Positions 23,901 to 34,898 of a stretch of 64,000 nucleotides of DNA are shown here, one piece after another. Location of the stretch: assembly GCF_036226605.1 (NCBI RefSeq), contig NZ_CP109000.1:3282501-3346500 (forward strand), written 5' to 3'. The notes beneath the pieces were generated by a model. It worked only from the letters and a program-made list of their open reading frames with translations. It was not told the origin of the DNA and did no database searches. A program made the position numbers and the translations under genes. The DNA is from Streptomyces sp. NBC_00704. Lineage in GTDB: Bacteria; Actinomycetota; Actinomycetes; Streptomycetales; Streptomycetaceae. Numbering within the stretch: position 1 is the first letter of the stretch; each line of letters starts with the position of its first letter.

Positions 23901-24377
23901 TCACTGGTCGGAGGCGTCCGACGAGTCGACCCCGTCCCAGACGTTCGAGTACCAGGGGCGGTCCGCCGCCCCCAGCTCGGCGCGGGACTGCCGGGCCGCG
24001 TCCGGGTCGACGACGATGTAGCCGGTCTCCCCCGGCAGCACGTAGTGCAGCCGCTGTCGGATCTGCTGCTCGGCGTACGCGTCGTCCTGCCAGCGCGCCT
24101 TCAGGTCGCGCAGCTGCCGCACGCGCTCGCCGGCCTGCTGCTTCTCGCGTTGCAGATCGGCCACCTCGGCGCGCTGGGAGACGTACTGGCGCATCGGGTA
24201 GGCCAGGGCCACGATCAGCGTGCACAGGACGAGCGCCAGCAGGGCGGCGCGCCCGGTGAGCCGTGAGCGGCGGGCCTGGCGCTTCGTCTGGGAGCGGTAG
24301 ACCCGGGCCGCGGTCTGCTCGCCGAGCAGCTTGATCCTGGTCGCGGTGGAGAACCGGTCCCGGTCCCTCACGGGCAT
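23901..24377 (-). CDS. divIC: Septum formation initiator, DivIC/FtsB family
   Basis: A 158-aa bitopic membrane protein. The N-terminus is basic and cytoplasmic (about 1-42). One transmembrane helix follows at about 44-60 (LLALVLCTLIVALAYP), then an extracellular coiled coil at about 64-98 (QRAEVADLQREKQQAGERVRQLRDLKARW) and the family's YVLPGETGY-type segment. DivIC/FtsB acts with FtsL and FtsQ in the divisome. In Streptomyces it is needed for efficient sporulation septation. The start has GGGGAGG upstream. The gene follows eno on the same strand, separated by a hairpin. Confidence 0.9.
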   Translation of the reverse strand: MPVRDRDRFSTATRIKLLGEQTAARVYRSQTKRQARRSRLTGRAALLALVLCTLIVALAYPMRQYVSQRAEVADLQREKQQAGERVRQLRDLKARWQDDAYAEQQIRQRLHYVLPGETGYIVVDPDAARQSRAELGAADRPWYSNVWDGVDSSDASDQ

Positions 24378-24400
24378 GTGCTCCGCCTCCCCTTCACGTG

Positions 24401-24445
24401 CGTACGTCCCCGCACACGGTACGGGACCGAGTACGGGGACGTACG
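24401..24445 (-). terminator. Inverted repeat between eno and divIC
   Basis: CGTACGTCCCCG (24401-24412) and its exact complement at 24434-24445 form a 12-bp stem with a 21-nt loop. It lies downstream of eno and just upstream of divIC, so it may end or attenuate the eno transcript. Confidence 0.5.
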
Positions 24446-24509
24446 TACGACTGGCGGAGCCTTGACCCGTGGGGTCGGCGCCGCGCCGCTGCCGCGCCTT
24501 GGGCCTGTC

Positions 24510-26099
<1,590 letters not shown>

Positions 26100-26197
26100 T
26101 CATGAGGCCCTCGCCAGGCCTTCATCAGGACCTCGTCAGGCCCGAAGTGTGCGGGCCTCGGCCGTGGGAGAGCTGTGGCTTCCCGGGGAGCCGGCTG

Positions 26198-27140
<943 letters not shown>

Positions 27141-27308
27141 GACGGCCGGGGCTCGGGTTGCCGAGCGGCCTCGACCGTAGACACGTGATCCGCCGAATTT
27201 CAAAGACGATCAGGGCTTCTGAGACTCATCCCACACTTTCACCAAACCGGACATTCGGCGCGAAGCGTGACGTGAACTCCCGCTGTATTTACCGGGTTTT
27301 GCGCCCTA

Positions 27309-28382
27309 TTAGGCCCCTGTGTCGAGGGTCTGACCGGGCGCGATGTCGCTCGGGTCGCCGCCGATGAGGTCCTTGTTCTCGGCGTACAGGCCGCGCCATC
27401 CGCCGTCGAGGCCAAGGGAGTCGGCGATGGACGCGAGCGAGTCCCCCTCCTGGACGACGTAGGTGGCCGCGGCGTGCCGGCCGGCGGTGGCGGGGGCGGT
27501 GCCGCTCGGCGCGACGTTCGTGGCGCTCTTGGCCGTGTCCTCGTCGGCGGTGGGCCCGCGGTGCCGGCCGGCGCCGAGGGAGCCGGTGTCGACGAGACTC
27601 CAAGAGCCCACATCCTGGCCCGAATTGTCCGACTCGTTCACTTCCGGGGTGACCGTGGAGGATCCGTCGCCCGCAGCACCCGCCCCCTTGCCCGCGGCGG
27701 AGCCGGTGGAGTCACCCGCGGCGGAGGAAGAGGCCGAAGGGGACGAAGAGGATGAAGCCGAGGAAGAGGAGGAAGCGGACTCCGAGGGCGAACCGCTGGG
27801 ATCGGTGGTCGAGTCGGACGAGTCGGACGATCCGTCCGCGCCGGACGAGCCGTCACCCGAACCGTCCGCACCGCCGGTGGAGCCCGTCGAGTCCGACGAC
27901 CCGGAACCGGACGATCCGGACAGCCCTCGGGACAGATCGGACAGTCCGGAGGAGGCCGAGCCGGAGGAGTCGTCCGCCAGGCCGGTGTCCACGGGCAGCG
28001 CGCCGTTCGCCTTGGTGAGGCCGGACGTCAGCCCGCAGGTCCCCCACGCGCCGATGCCCTGCGCCGCGAGCACCTTCTGCGCCACCGCGATCTGCTGGTT
28101 GCGGCTGGCCAGGTCGGGACGGGTCGCGTAGTCGAGCCCCCCGTACGTCTCCCAGTCCTTCTGGCTGAGGCTCAGACCGCCGAGCTCGCCGTCGCCCTTG
28201 TCGGCGCTCCACGAGCCGCCGGTCTCGCACTGCGCCACCTTGTCCCACACCGTGCCGTCGGCGGCGCTGGCGCCGGAGGCGGCCAGCAGCGGGATGGCGA
28301 TGGCCGAACCGGTCACCCCGGCCGCGACGAGGAGGGCCGGAGCCTGACGGGGGCGACGGTGCCGACCGTTCCCGGAGAGCAT
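27309..28382 (-). CDS. rpfC: Second Rpf-domain protein with long Ser-rich linker and LysM (RpfC-like)
   Basis: A 357-aa secreted protein. The signal peptide ends at about residue 40 (AASGASA). The Rpf domain (about 41-120) has catalytic Glu53 in QCETGGSWSADKGDG. A 180-residue Ser/Gly/Asp/Ala low-complexity linker is roughly five times the length of that in RpfA. A C-terminal LysM (about 308-355, YVVQEGDSLASIADSLGL) ends the protein. I chose ATG 28382 because the basic n-region begins there. The upstream extension to 28472 is not signal-like. I see no ydaO signature in its own leader. The long linker suggests reach through the thick wall. The symbol follows the S. coelicolor order, from memory. 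Confidence 0.88.
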   Translation of the reverse strand: MLSGNGRHRRPRQAPALLVAAGVTGSAIAIPLLAASGASAADGTVWDKVAQCETGGSWSADKGDGELGGLSLSQKDWETYGGLDYATRPDLASRNQQIAVAQKVLAAQGIGAWGTCGLTSGLTKANGALPVDTGLADDSSGSASSGLSDLSRGLSGSSGSGSSDSTGSTGGADGSGDGSSGADGSSDSSDSTTDPSGSPSESASSSSSASSSSSPSASSSAAGDSTGSAAGKGAGAAGDGSSTVTPEVNESDNSGQDVGSWSLVDTGSLGAGRHRGPTADEDTAKSATNVAPSGTAPATAGRHAAATYVVQEGDSLASIADSLGLDGGWRGLYAENKDLIGGDPSDIAPGQTLDTGA

Positions 28383-28571
28383 GCGAGGGCCTTTCTGTGG
28401 ACAGCAGTGACCGGCGCGGCGTCCGAGACCGGCCCGTCGCGCTGACGAGTGAACGTATAGGCAGACGATCACTTGTCACAAGTTCATGCCGCGCAGATCA
28501 CGTGAAGATCACAGAGTTGAGGACCGGTCACCTTTGCTCCGTAGAACGGTCACACTCCGGCTGACTTTCGC

Positions 28572-29882
28572 TCAGATCCGGGCCTGTCCGGAGCCGGAAC
28601 GTTCCGGAGCGAACTCCACCGGCAACGTCCGCAGCCCGCGCATGATGAGCCCGCCCCGCCACCTCAACTCGGCCGGATCCGCCGCCAGTCGGAGATCGGG
28701 CAGCCGTGTGAGGAGAGTGGCGAGCGCGGTCCGTCCCTCCAGCCGGGCCAGCGGGGCGCCCAGGCAGTAGTGGATGCCGTGGCCGTAGCCGAGGTGCTGG
28801 TTGTCACGACGGGACAGATCCAGCACATCGGGGTCCGCGAACCGCGCCGGGTCGCGGTCCGCCGCCGCGAGGACGACGAGGACGGGGTCGCCCGGCGCGA
28901 TGTCCTGCCCGCCGATCCGCAGCGGCTCGGTCGCGAACCGCCAGGTCGCCAGTTCCACGGGCCCGTCGTAGCGCAGGAGTTCCTCGATGCCCGTCTCCAG
29001 CAGGGAGGGCTCGCCGTCGTCCCCGGCGAGCGACCTCTGCAGGCGCGCACGCTGCTCGGGGTGGGTGAGGAGGGCGTAGGCGCCGTTGCCGATGAGGTTC
29101 ACCGTCGTCTCGAAACCCGCGAACAGCAGGATGAACGCCATGGCGGCGGCCTCGTTCTCGGTGAGGTGCTCACCCTGGTCGGAGGCGCGGATGAGACCGG
29201 AGATGAGGTCCTCGCCCGGCGCCGGCCGAGCGGGCAGCTCCGCGCGCTTGCGGTGGATGAGCTCCAGCAGATAGCCGCGCATCTTCTTCACCGACCGCGC
29301 GACCCCGCCACGCGGCCCGCCGCCGTGCCGGATCATCATGCCCGCCCAGTCCCGGAAGTCGTCCTGGTCCTCGCGCGGGACGCCCAGCAGGTCGCAGATG
29401 GCGTAGATGGGCAGCGGGAAGGCGAAGTCGTGGATCAGGTCGGCCTCGCCCCGCTCCGCGAACCGGTCCAGCAGCTGATCGGTCAGCTCCTGCACCCGGG
29501 GCGCGAACTCGGCGACCCGGCGGGGCGTGAACGCCTTGCTGACCAGGCGGCGCAGCCGGGTGTGGTCGGGCGGGTCGATGTTCAGCAGATGCGTCATCAG
29601 CTCGGCCTTGCGCTCGCCGGGGATACCGGTCTTCCCCTTCGCGTGCGCGGGCTCGTCGTGGTGCGCCGGATTCTTCGACAGCCGCTGGTCGGCGAGAGCC
29701 TCCTTCGCGTCGGCGTACCGCGTGACCAGCCATGCCTCGACACCACTGGGCAGTCGCGTGCGATGCACGGGCGCGTGCTCGCGCAGCCAGGCATAGGCGG
29801 GGTAGGGGTCGGTGGCGAACTCCCAGGTGAACAACTCGGGAGCGGGCGGGACGTCGGCCTGGGGACGGGGCGGGTTGGTCAC
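28572..29882 (-). CDS. Cytochrome P450 (CYP107U-like)
   Basis: A soluble bacterial P450 of 436 aa. The heme-ligand motif HLGYGHGIHYCLGAPLARLE places the thiolate at about Cys373, the I-helix oxygen-activation motif reads LLFAGFETTVN, and the K-helix ExxR reads ELLRYDGPVE with the RF arginine downstream. It needs ferredoxin partners, none of which is adjacent. From memory, the S. coelicolor gene at this position is CYP107U1, reported to affect sporulation and antibiotic production. That equivalence rests on position and general resemblance. GTG 29882 is the best start because the upstream frame is low-complexity, but its Shine-Dalgarno overlaps the start codon. Confidence 0.9.
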   Translation of the reverse strand: MTNPPRPQADVPPAPELFTWEFATDPYPAYAWLREHAPVHRTRLPSGVEAWLVTRYADAKEALADQRLSKNPAHHDEPAHAKGKTGIPGERKAELMTHLLNIDPPDHTRLRRLVSKAFTPRRVAEFAPRVQELTDQLLDRFAERGEADLIHDFAFPLPIYAICDLLGVPREDQDDFRDWAGMMIRHGGGPRGGVARSVKKMRGYLLELIHRKRAELPARPAPGEDLISGLIRASDQGEHLTENEAAAMAFILLFAGFETTVNLIGNGAYALLTHPEQRARLQRSLAGDDGEPSLLETGIEELLRYDGPVELATWRFATEPLRIGGQDIAPGDPVLVVLAAADRDPARFADPDVLDLSRRDNQHLGYGHGIHYCLGAPLARLEGRTALATLLTRLPDLRLAADPAELRWRGGLIMRGLRTLPVEFAPERSGSGQARI

Positions 29883-30097
29883 TCCACGACGGTAACCGGA
29901 CCCCGGAGGACGCGTTCCGCGGGCCTGCGGGGGGCGAGCGAGGACACGTTCCGGCGGGCGGCGGGGCAGGGGGGCGGGCGAGGAGGCTGGGCGGGGAGGC
30001 GGGCCGGGCAGGCGGCGTGAAGTGGTCAGCCACCGCACGCCCGCCCCGCGCCGCCGCACGCCCGCTCAACCCGCCGCGGGCGCGAAGGGTGGCCGTG

Positions 30098-31153
30098 CTA
30101 CTCCTCCGGTATGCCTTCGGTGGCGCGGATGGCGTCGCGGTAGGCGCGGGTCGCCGCGCGGAGCGCCGCCTCGGGGTCCACGCCCTCGGACTCGGCGCGG
30201 GCGGCGAGGGCGAGCAGTTCGTAGCCGATGCCGTCGGCGGCCGGCAGGGCCACGTCCAGTCCCGCCGTCCGGGCGCGCGCGACCAGCTTGGTGGCGAGGG
30301 CCAGCCCGGGCTGGTGGAGGGGGACGCCGTCCGTCACGGACGCGCGCCGCTTCTCTTCCGCCTTCGTGCGCAGCCAGTGCTCCTTGACCTCCTCCGGTGT
30401 CGTGGCCGTGGCGTCGCCGAAGACATGGGGGTGGCGGTGGATGAGCTTGGCGACGATCGTGCCCGCGACGTCGTCGACGGAGAAGGGGGACTCCTCGTCC
30501 TCCTCGGCGATGCGGGCGTGGAAGACGACCTGGAGCAGGACGTCGCCCAGTTCCTCGCGGAGTTCGTCGCGGTCGCCGTCCTCGATGGCCTCGACCAGTT
30601 CGTAGGACTCCTCGACGGCGTACTTCGCGAGGCCCCGATGGGTCTGCCGGGAGGACCAGGGGCACTCGGCCCGGATGCGGTCCATGACCTGGACGAGGTC
30701 GAGGAGGCGGGCCCCGGGCAGGTCGTAGGAGGCGGGGAGCAGTTCCAGCTCGGGCATCGCCACACGGCCGGAGCCCGCCAGCCGGGCCAGTCCGTCCGTG
30801 AGCGCGGGCTCGCCCTCGCCGGTCGCCACGACAACGACGGTGCGGCCGCCTTCGCAGGCGGCGACGAGGCCCTCCGCGGTCGGGGACGTCTCCTCGACGC
30901 TGAGACCGGCGTCCCGCAGATAGGGCAGCTGCGGATGCGCGCCGTCCGCGCACAGCACCCGGTCCGCCGCGCGCAGGGCCTGCCAGGCGGGCCAGGACAG
31001 CAGGCCGGGGGCGACGCGGTGGCTGGTGGTGAGCAGGACGATGCGGCCGGGGGCGGAGGGACCGGCAACGGAAAGACCGGCGACGGACGGACCGGCGACG
31101 ACCGCGGCGGGACCGCCGGCCGGGCGGCCGCTGGACGGGCTGGATGCGTTCAC
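30098..31153 (-). CDS. mazG: Nucleoside triphosphate pyrophosphohydrolase MazG
   Basis: A 351-aa protein. Residues about 1-150 form a degenerate tetrapyrrole-methylase-like half (LTTSHRVAPGLLSW and following), as in actinobacterial MazG. The catalytic MazG helices follow, with the metal-binding EESYELVEAIEDGD and EELGDVLLQVVFH pair (ExxE...ExxD pattern, about 180-215). A C-terminal helical region ends RAYRDAIRATEGIPEE. The enzyme hydrolyses NTPs or dNTPs to monophosphate and pyrophosphate, as housecleaning and possibly affecting ppGpp. GTG 31153 is chosen. ATG 31171 is in frame without a better site. The gene following on the same strand side is the P450. Confidence 0.9.
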   Translation of the reverse strand: MNASSPSSGRPAGGPAAVVAGPSVAGLSVAGPSAPGRIVLLTTSHRVAPGLLSWPAWQALRAADRVLCADGAHPQLPYLRDAGLSVEETSPTAEGLVAACEGGRTVVVVATGEGEPALTDGLARLAGSGRVAMPELELLPASYDLPGARLLDLVQVMDRIRAECPWSSRQTHRGLAKYAVEESYELVEAIEDGDRDELREELGDVLLQVVFHARIAEEDEESPFSVDDVAGTIVAKLIHRHPHVFGDATATTPEEVKEHWLRTKAEEKRRASVTDGVPLHQPGLALATKLVARARTAGLDVALPAADGIGYELLALAARAESEGVDPEAALRAATRAYRDAIRATEGIPEE

Positions 31154-31244
31154 ACCTCGAACGTAACGCACACCCGGCGGCGGCCCGGAGAGTTGTCCAC
31201 AGGCCCGGTGCGTTCATCACACCGGGCGGGCTGGAACGGCGACG

Positions 31245-31297
31245 TCGTCACGCCGTAACGCCGTCACGTCGTCACGCCGTCACGTCGTCACGTCGTC
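31245..31297. repeat. 8-bp tandem repeat (TCGTCACG/CCGTCACG), 6.6 copies
   Basis: The unit YCGTCACG repeats in phase from 31245 to 31297, with one C-to-A variant. It fills the gap before mazG and runs into the coding 3' end of the SurA-like gene, supplying its Thr-Thr-stop end. Confidence 0.8.
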
Positions 31298-31932
31298 TGC
31301 GGGCTTCCCGCCGTCGAGATCTCGTGCACCCAGGGGGTCTTCGCGTCGACGCGGGCGACCTTGCGGGCGTCCCAGCTGCCGTAGCGCGGGTTGAGGTCGA
31401 CGCCGAGCGACTTGGAGGCCTTGGACAGCGCGTTCCAGAAGGCGGGCTGGCTGGTGTTCGTGCCCAGCTCGGTGGCGAGCTTCTGGGCCTCCAGCTGGAG
31501 ACGGAGGTTCTCGTCGAGACGCTGCGGCGGGATGCCGTACTGCTGGAGCCACGCCCTCTGGAGCCCCTCGGGGCCCCCGGCCTGCTGTTCCAGCCCGGCC
31601 CGCATCTCCTGGACCTCGCGCGGCGTGACGGTGATGTCCGCGTCCTCGGCGGCCCGCTGGAGCACCCGGTCGAGGACCATGCTGTGCAGGGTGTCGCGGG
31701 TGAGGGTGCCCGTCTGGGCGACGGCCTGGGCGTACTGGGTGTCGTCGGTGACGGCGGCGCGCTGGGCGGCGCGGACCTCCTTCACCCGGCCCTCCAGCTG
31801 CGCGACGGTGATCCGCTGCCCGCCGACGACGGCCGCCGCGCCGGGATGCGCGTCACTCCCGCAGGCGGCCAGAAGAGGGGCCGCCGCGATCACGGCGGAC
31901 AGCAGGAGCGCGGTGCGACGACGGCGGTGCAA
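31288..31932 (-). CDS. SurA N-terminal domain lipoprotein (putative foldase/chaperone)
   Basis: A 214-aa lipoprotein. The signal peptide has a basic start (HRRRR), a hydrophobic core and lipobox LLAAC with lipidated Cys24. The mature part has the SurA-N type pattern, GQRITVAQLEGRVKEV then repeated helices (TLTRDTLHSMVLDRVLQRAAEDADITVTPREVQEM). No parvulin-type PPIase domain follows, so a holdase role on the outer face of the membrane is the more likely one. TTG 31932 is chosen because GGGAGG lies 5 nt upstream and the basic n-region begins immediately. An ATG-initiated longer form would bury the signal peptide. Confidence 0.85.
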   Translation of the reverse strand: MHRRRRTALLLSAVIAAAPLLAACGSDAHPGAAAVVGGQRITVAQLEGRVKEVRAAQRAAVTDDTQYAQAVAQTGTLTRDTLHSMVLDRVLQRAAEDADITVTPREVQEMRAGLEQQAGGPEGLQRAWLQQYGIPPQRLDENLRLQLEAQKLATELGTNTSQPAFWNALSKASKSLGVDLNPRYGSWDARKVARVDAKTPWVHEISTAGSPQTT

Positions 31933-32088
31933 GGAAACCTCCCGAGGAGATTGTGCGACGGTGCACAAAGTCTTGCGGTGATCGATGGTAGGCAGTGGCA
32001 GGCCTGGGGCCAACCCATTCGACCAACGATTCACCAGGACTTCGGGCACCGCCGCGCCCGACCGCCGCCCGCACCGGGGTACGAGCGC

Positions 32089-32748
32089 TCAGCCCCGCGC
32101 GCCCACTGCGTGCTCGACGGCGTCGGCGACGGCCGTGCGCACGCCGTCGCCCGCGGCGACCGTGCGCACGTTCCCGCTCGCGCGCGTGGCGTCGCCCACC
32201 AGGACGAAGTCGACCTTCTCGTACTGCGGCGCCGCCGTCCGGGCAGCGGTGGCCTCGGGCCCTCCGACGGTCAGGACGACATCGCAGGAACGCTGGAGCA
32301 GGCCGTTGAGGAAGGGACGCGCGTTGCCAGCGCTCTGTTCGCCGGTCACCGGCGCGTAGCTCACCCGCGCGTGCGTCTTCAGGGACGCGTCCTGCATGCC
32401 CTGCCAGACGGCGGCCGCGGTGCTGTCGGCGGTGACGCCCTTGTCGCCGGTGAGGAGGCAGGCGTCGACGTCGGTATAGGCGCGGGCGCGGGTGTCGGGG
32501 ACGGCGGGGCGGTCGTCGTCGGGGGAGAAGAGGAGGACGGCGCTCACGGTGAGCGCGGCCGCTGCCGCGAGGGAGCCGGCCGCGAGGGCGAGGGTGCGCC
32601 CACGCAGCGCGCGCAGCCATGTGACGGCGGCGCGCCCGAAGGCGAAGGACCACCCCGCACGCGCCCCGCCCGCTCCTTGCGCCCCTCCGACCCCTCGCGT
32701 CTCCCGTTTCACCCGGGCCTGGGACACCTGTCTGATCCGCTTGCTCAC
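32089..32748 (-). CDS. Membrane-anchored protein with BMP/periplasmic-binding-like domain
   Basis: A 219-aa protein. A basic N-terminal region (about 1-50) and one transmembrane helix (about 52-74) precede an extracellular domain. That domain resembles one lobe of the Bmp/LacI-type binding fold, with VDACLLTGDKGVTADSTAAAVWQGMQDAS, LNGLLQRSCDVVLTVGGPEA and VDFVLVGDAT. It is about half the length of a full binding protein, so it may sense a ligand or be structural rather than serve transport. No ABC transporter is adjacent. GTG 32748 is the only good start near the basic segment. Function is not assigned. Confidence 0.7.
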   Translation of the reverse strand: MSKRIRQVSQARVKRETRGVGGAQGAGGARAGWSFAFGRAAVTWLRALRGRTLALAAGSLAAAAALTVSAVLLFSPDDDRPAVPDTRARAYTDVDACLLTGDKGVTADSTAAAVWQGMQDASLKTHARVSYAPVTGEQSAGNARPFLNGLLQRSCDVVLTVGGPEATAARTAAPQYEKVDFVLVGDATRASGNVRTVAAGDGVRTAVADAVEHAVGARG

Positions 32749-32784
32749 GATCGTCGTTCTCCCGCTACCGAACTCATCTGACCT

Positions 32785-33120
32785 CTATCGCCCGGTGGCC
32801 GGCCGCCGCGGCCAAGTCCGCCACGCGTGCGTGGCGGCGCCGGCTGTCGACGAGGCGATCAGCAGCGCGTCGAGCGCGAACAGCGCCCCGTGCGTGTCGA
32901 TCGGCGTTAGCGCCAGCTCGGTGAGCCAGGCGGCCAGCACCACGCTGAAGGCGGCGAAGGCCGACCAGTCCGCCCGGGAACGCCGGCGCAGCGCCATGAC
33001 GAGGGACGGGACGGGGCACAGCAGTCCCACGCTGAGCACGGGCAACAACGCGAAGCCCACGCGCGCGGCCGGCGTGCGCAGCGCCGCACCGGCCACCGCT
33101 CCCGCGACGACGAACCTCAT
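32785..33120 (-). CDS. Small integral membrane protein (111 aa)
   Basis: Three hydrophobic segments, at about 3-18, 21-42 and 52-72, with a fourth weak one at 80-98, separated by short Arg-rich loops (MALRRRSRADWSAF). The C-terminus is basic (WRTWPRRPATGR). ATG 33120 has GGGGAGGGG upstream. No family was recognised. Its layout resembles the membrane protein at 34332 (SxxRxDWxAFAxFxxxL occurs in both), so the two may be distant paralogues. Confidence 0.7.
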   Translation of the reverse strand: MRFVVAGAVAGAALRTPAARVGFALLPVLSVGLLCPVPSLVMALRRRSRADWSAFAAFSVVLAAWLTELALTPIDTHGALFALDALLIASSTAGAATHAWRTWPRRPATGR

Positions 33121-33199
33121 GTCCTGCCCCTCCCCGGCGTCTCACGCCCGGCACGTCGAATTCGCCCCTCTGTGACCCGATTCCGGATCCGGTTCCGGT

Positions 33200-34030
33200 T
33201 CAGCCGACGATGGCGACCGGGGCGTCCCACGCGTCACGGTCCACGGTGATCGTGTAACCGCCGCGGGTCTCCTTGCTGTTGACCTGGTACTGGTGACCAC
33301 GGCTGTGGTTGGTGAACTGGGTGGCGCCCCACGGCCAGTCGGTGGTCGTGGTGTACTTCCCGTCCCACAGCGCGTACCAGAGGTTGCCCGGCAGGTCCGT
33401 CTTGTTGGTCGCGGTGGCGATGGCCTTGGCGCTGGAGCTGCTGAAGCCGTAGTAGCCGCCCCGGTAGATCTTGGCGCGCAGTGTCTTGGTGAAGGAGCGC
33501 ACATATGCCAGCACGGCGTCGTTGCACGCCTTGTCGGTGATGTCGTACGCCTCCATGTCGAGGTAGATCGGGCTGCCGGCCTTCATGCCGAGCGCCGAGG
33601 CCTTGGCGACCGCGTCCGCGCCGTCCTTCGCGCCGAGGGAGGTGGCCGTGGCGGCGGTGATCTTCTCGGGGCTGGAGCCCGTCTGGCAGGGCGGCTGGGC
33701 GCCGACGTAGAGCGGGATCAGCTTCCAGCCGAGCGTGTTGACCGACTTCACCCAGGAAGCGGTCAGGTTGGGCTGCGCGCAGCCCCGGTTCTTGCCACCG
33801 ACGTAGACGGCGGCGCCGCCGTAGTACCCGTCGGTCTTCCAGGCCTTCATCGCGGCCGACGACGGTGCCGTGCAGGCGTCGAAGGCGCGGCCGGTGTAGG
33901 TCTTCTGGGCGGGCCAGGTGGTGGCCGCCATCGAGGTCTGCGCCGCTATCCCGGCCCCCGCGAGCACGGCCGCTCCGGCCACGCCCCACGTGATGTATCT
34001 GCGCTTCCTGGACTGCCGGTGCTCGGCCAT
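33200..34030 (-). CDS. Secreted DUF1906 protein (Rv2525c-like glycoside-hydrolase-type fold)
   Basis: A 276-aa exported protein. The N-terminus SRKRRYITWGVAGAAVLAG has a twin-arginine-like start and a hydrophobic core ending near residue 36. The mature part matches the DUF1906 family: YTGRAFDACTAPS near its start, YYGGAAVYVGGKNRGC, LGWKLIPLYVGAQPP, and the (beta/alpha)-type SPIYLDMEAYD with acidic residues at the putative active site, then YRGGYYGFSSSS. Rv2525c-like proteins are Tat substrates with a glycoside-hydrolase fold linked to the cell wall. Activity is unproven. ATG 34030 is preceded by GGGGTGGGG. It is divergent from the next gene. Confidence 0.85.
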   Translation of the reverse strand: MAEHRQSRKRRYITWGVAGAAVLAGAGIAAQTSMAATTWPAQKTYTGRAFDACTAPSSAAMKAWKTDGYYGGAAVYVGGKNRGCAQPNLTASWVKSVNTLGWKLIPLYVGAQPPCQTGSSPEKITAATATSLGAKDGADAVAKASALGMKAGSPIYLDMEAYDITDKACNDAVLAYVRSFTKTLRAKIYRGGYYGFSSSSAKAIATATNKTDLPGNLWYALWDGKYTTTTDWPWGATQFTNHSRGHQYQVNSKETRGGYTITVDRDAWDAPVAIVG

Positions 34031-34331
34031 CCCCACCCCATCGTCTGTCTGTAGTACGACCTTCACCCGCGCGTACGCCGTTCGTCCGTACACGCGAGGA
34101 TGTGGCCGCATATGCCTGTGTCAGGCTGAAGTCCCTGATTCGTTGCGACGATACGGTGTCGACTCGACGTCCCGTACCGGGCGGATCGCACCGTAACCCG
34201 CGCCACCCCAGCGATCGGGAAAAACGGCTCCCCCATAGCTACAAGATTCGCCCACGTCACAGTAAAGAGGCGAAGGCCTGGAGGGACGCACCGGTGCCCT
34301 ACCCTGTCCCTCTGCTTACTTGGGGGGCGAC
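34031..34331. other. Divergent promoter interval
   Basis: About 300 bp between the starts of the DUF1906 gene (left) and a membrane protein (right). No gene is supported. A comparatively AT-rich stretch occurs near 34240-34270. Confidence 0.5.
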
Positions 34332-34736
34332 ATGACGATGCCGACGACATCGACGGCGACGGGCGTACAGAGACGACTCGCGGGCGGCTGGGCCCAACGG
34401 CTCGCCTGGGGGTTCCTGGTGTGGGGTTCGCTGGGCCTGCTGATCTGGGTCCCCTTCCTCTACATCGCGATCCGCCGCGGCCTCTCCTCCGACTGGGCGG
34501 CCTTCGCCTCGTTCGCGCTGTACGAGTGCGTGACCCTGCCCTGGGCGATCGTCACGGCGGACGGCGACGGGGATCCGTACCTCGGCATCACGGTCGTGGT
34601 GGGCCTGCTGACGGCCACGGGCCTGCTTCTGTTCGCGATGTTCGACAAGGCCCTCCCGGCGAACGGGCCCGCCTACACCACTCCTGCACCCCCGCAGGGC
34701 CAGCCGTACCAGCAGGGCTACCCGTACGGGCGGTAG
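34332..34736 (+). CDS. Integral membrane protein with Pro/Gln/Tyr-rich tail (134 aa)
   Basis: Three transmembrane helices at about 26-46, 58-76 and 84-103, separated by short loops (IRRGLSSDWAAFASFALYE). The cytoplasmic tail is rich in Pro, Gln, Gly and Tyr (PPQGQPYQQGYPYGR). ATG 34332 follows GGGGGG at short spacing. TTG 34320 is in frame. The DWxAFAxF segment also occurs in the 33120 protein. Family and function were not recognised. It is the last conserved-looking gene before the accessory locus. Confidence 0.75.
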   Translation: MTMPTTSTATGVQRRLAGGWAQRLAWGFLVWGSLGLLIWVPFLYIAIRRGLSSDWAAFASFALYECVTLPWAIVTADGDGDPYLGITVVVGLLTATGLLLFAMFDKALPANGPAYTTPAPPQGQPYQQGYPYGR

Positions 34737-34898
34737 AACCGGCGCCCGCCGGAAGAGGGGCGGCGAAACGCCGGCAGAGGGGCGCGGATCCGCAGCCGCC
34801 GACGACGGCTCCGGCACGGCGTGGGCAACCGCGCGCGCCCACCTCGTCCAGGAGCCTGCACCGACAAGCACCCGGCCTTCAACTCACACCGCACCGAG

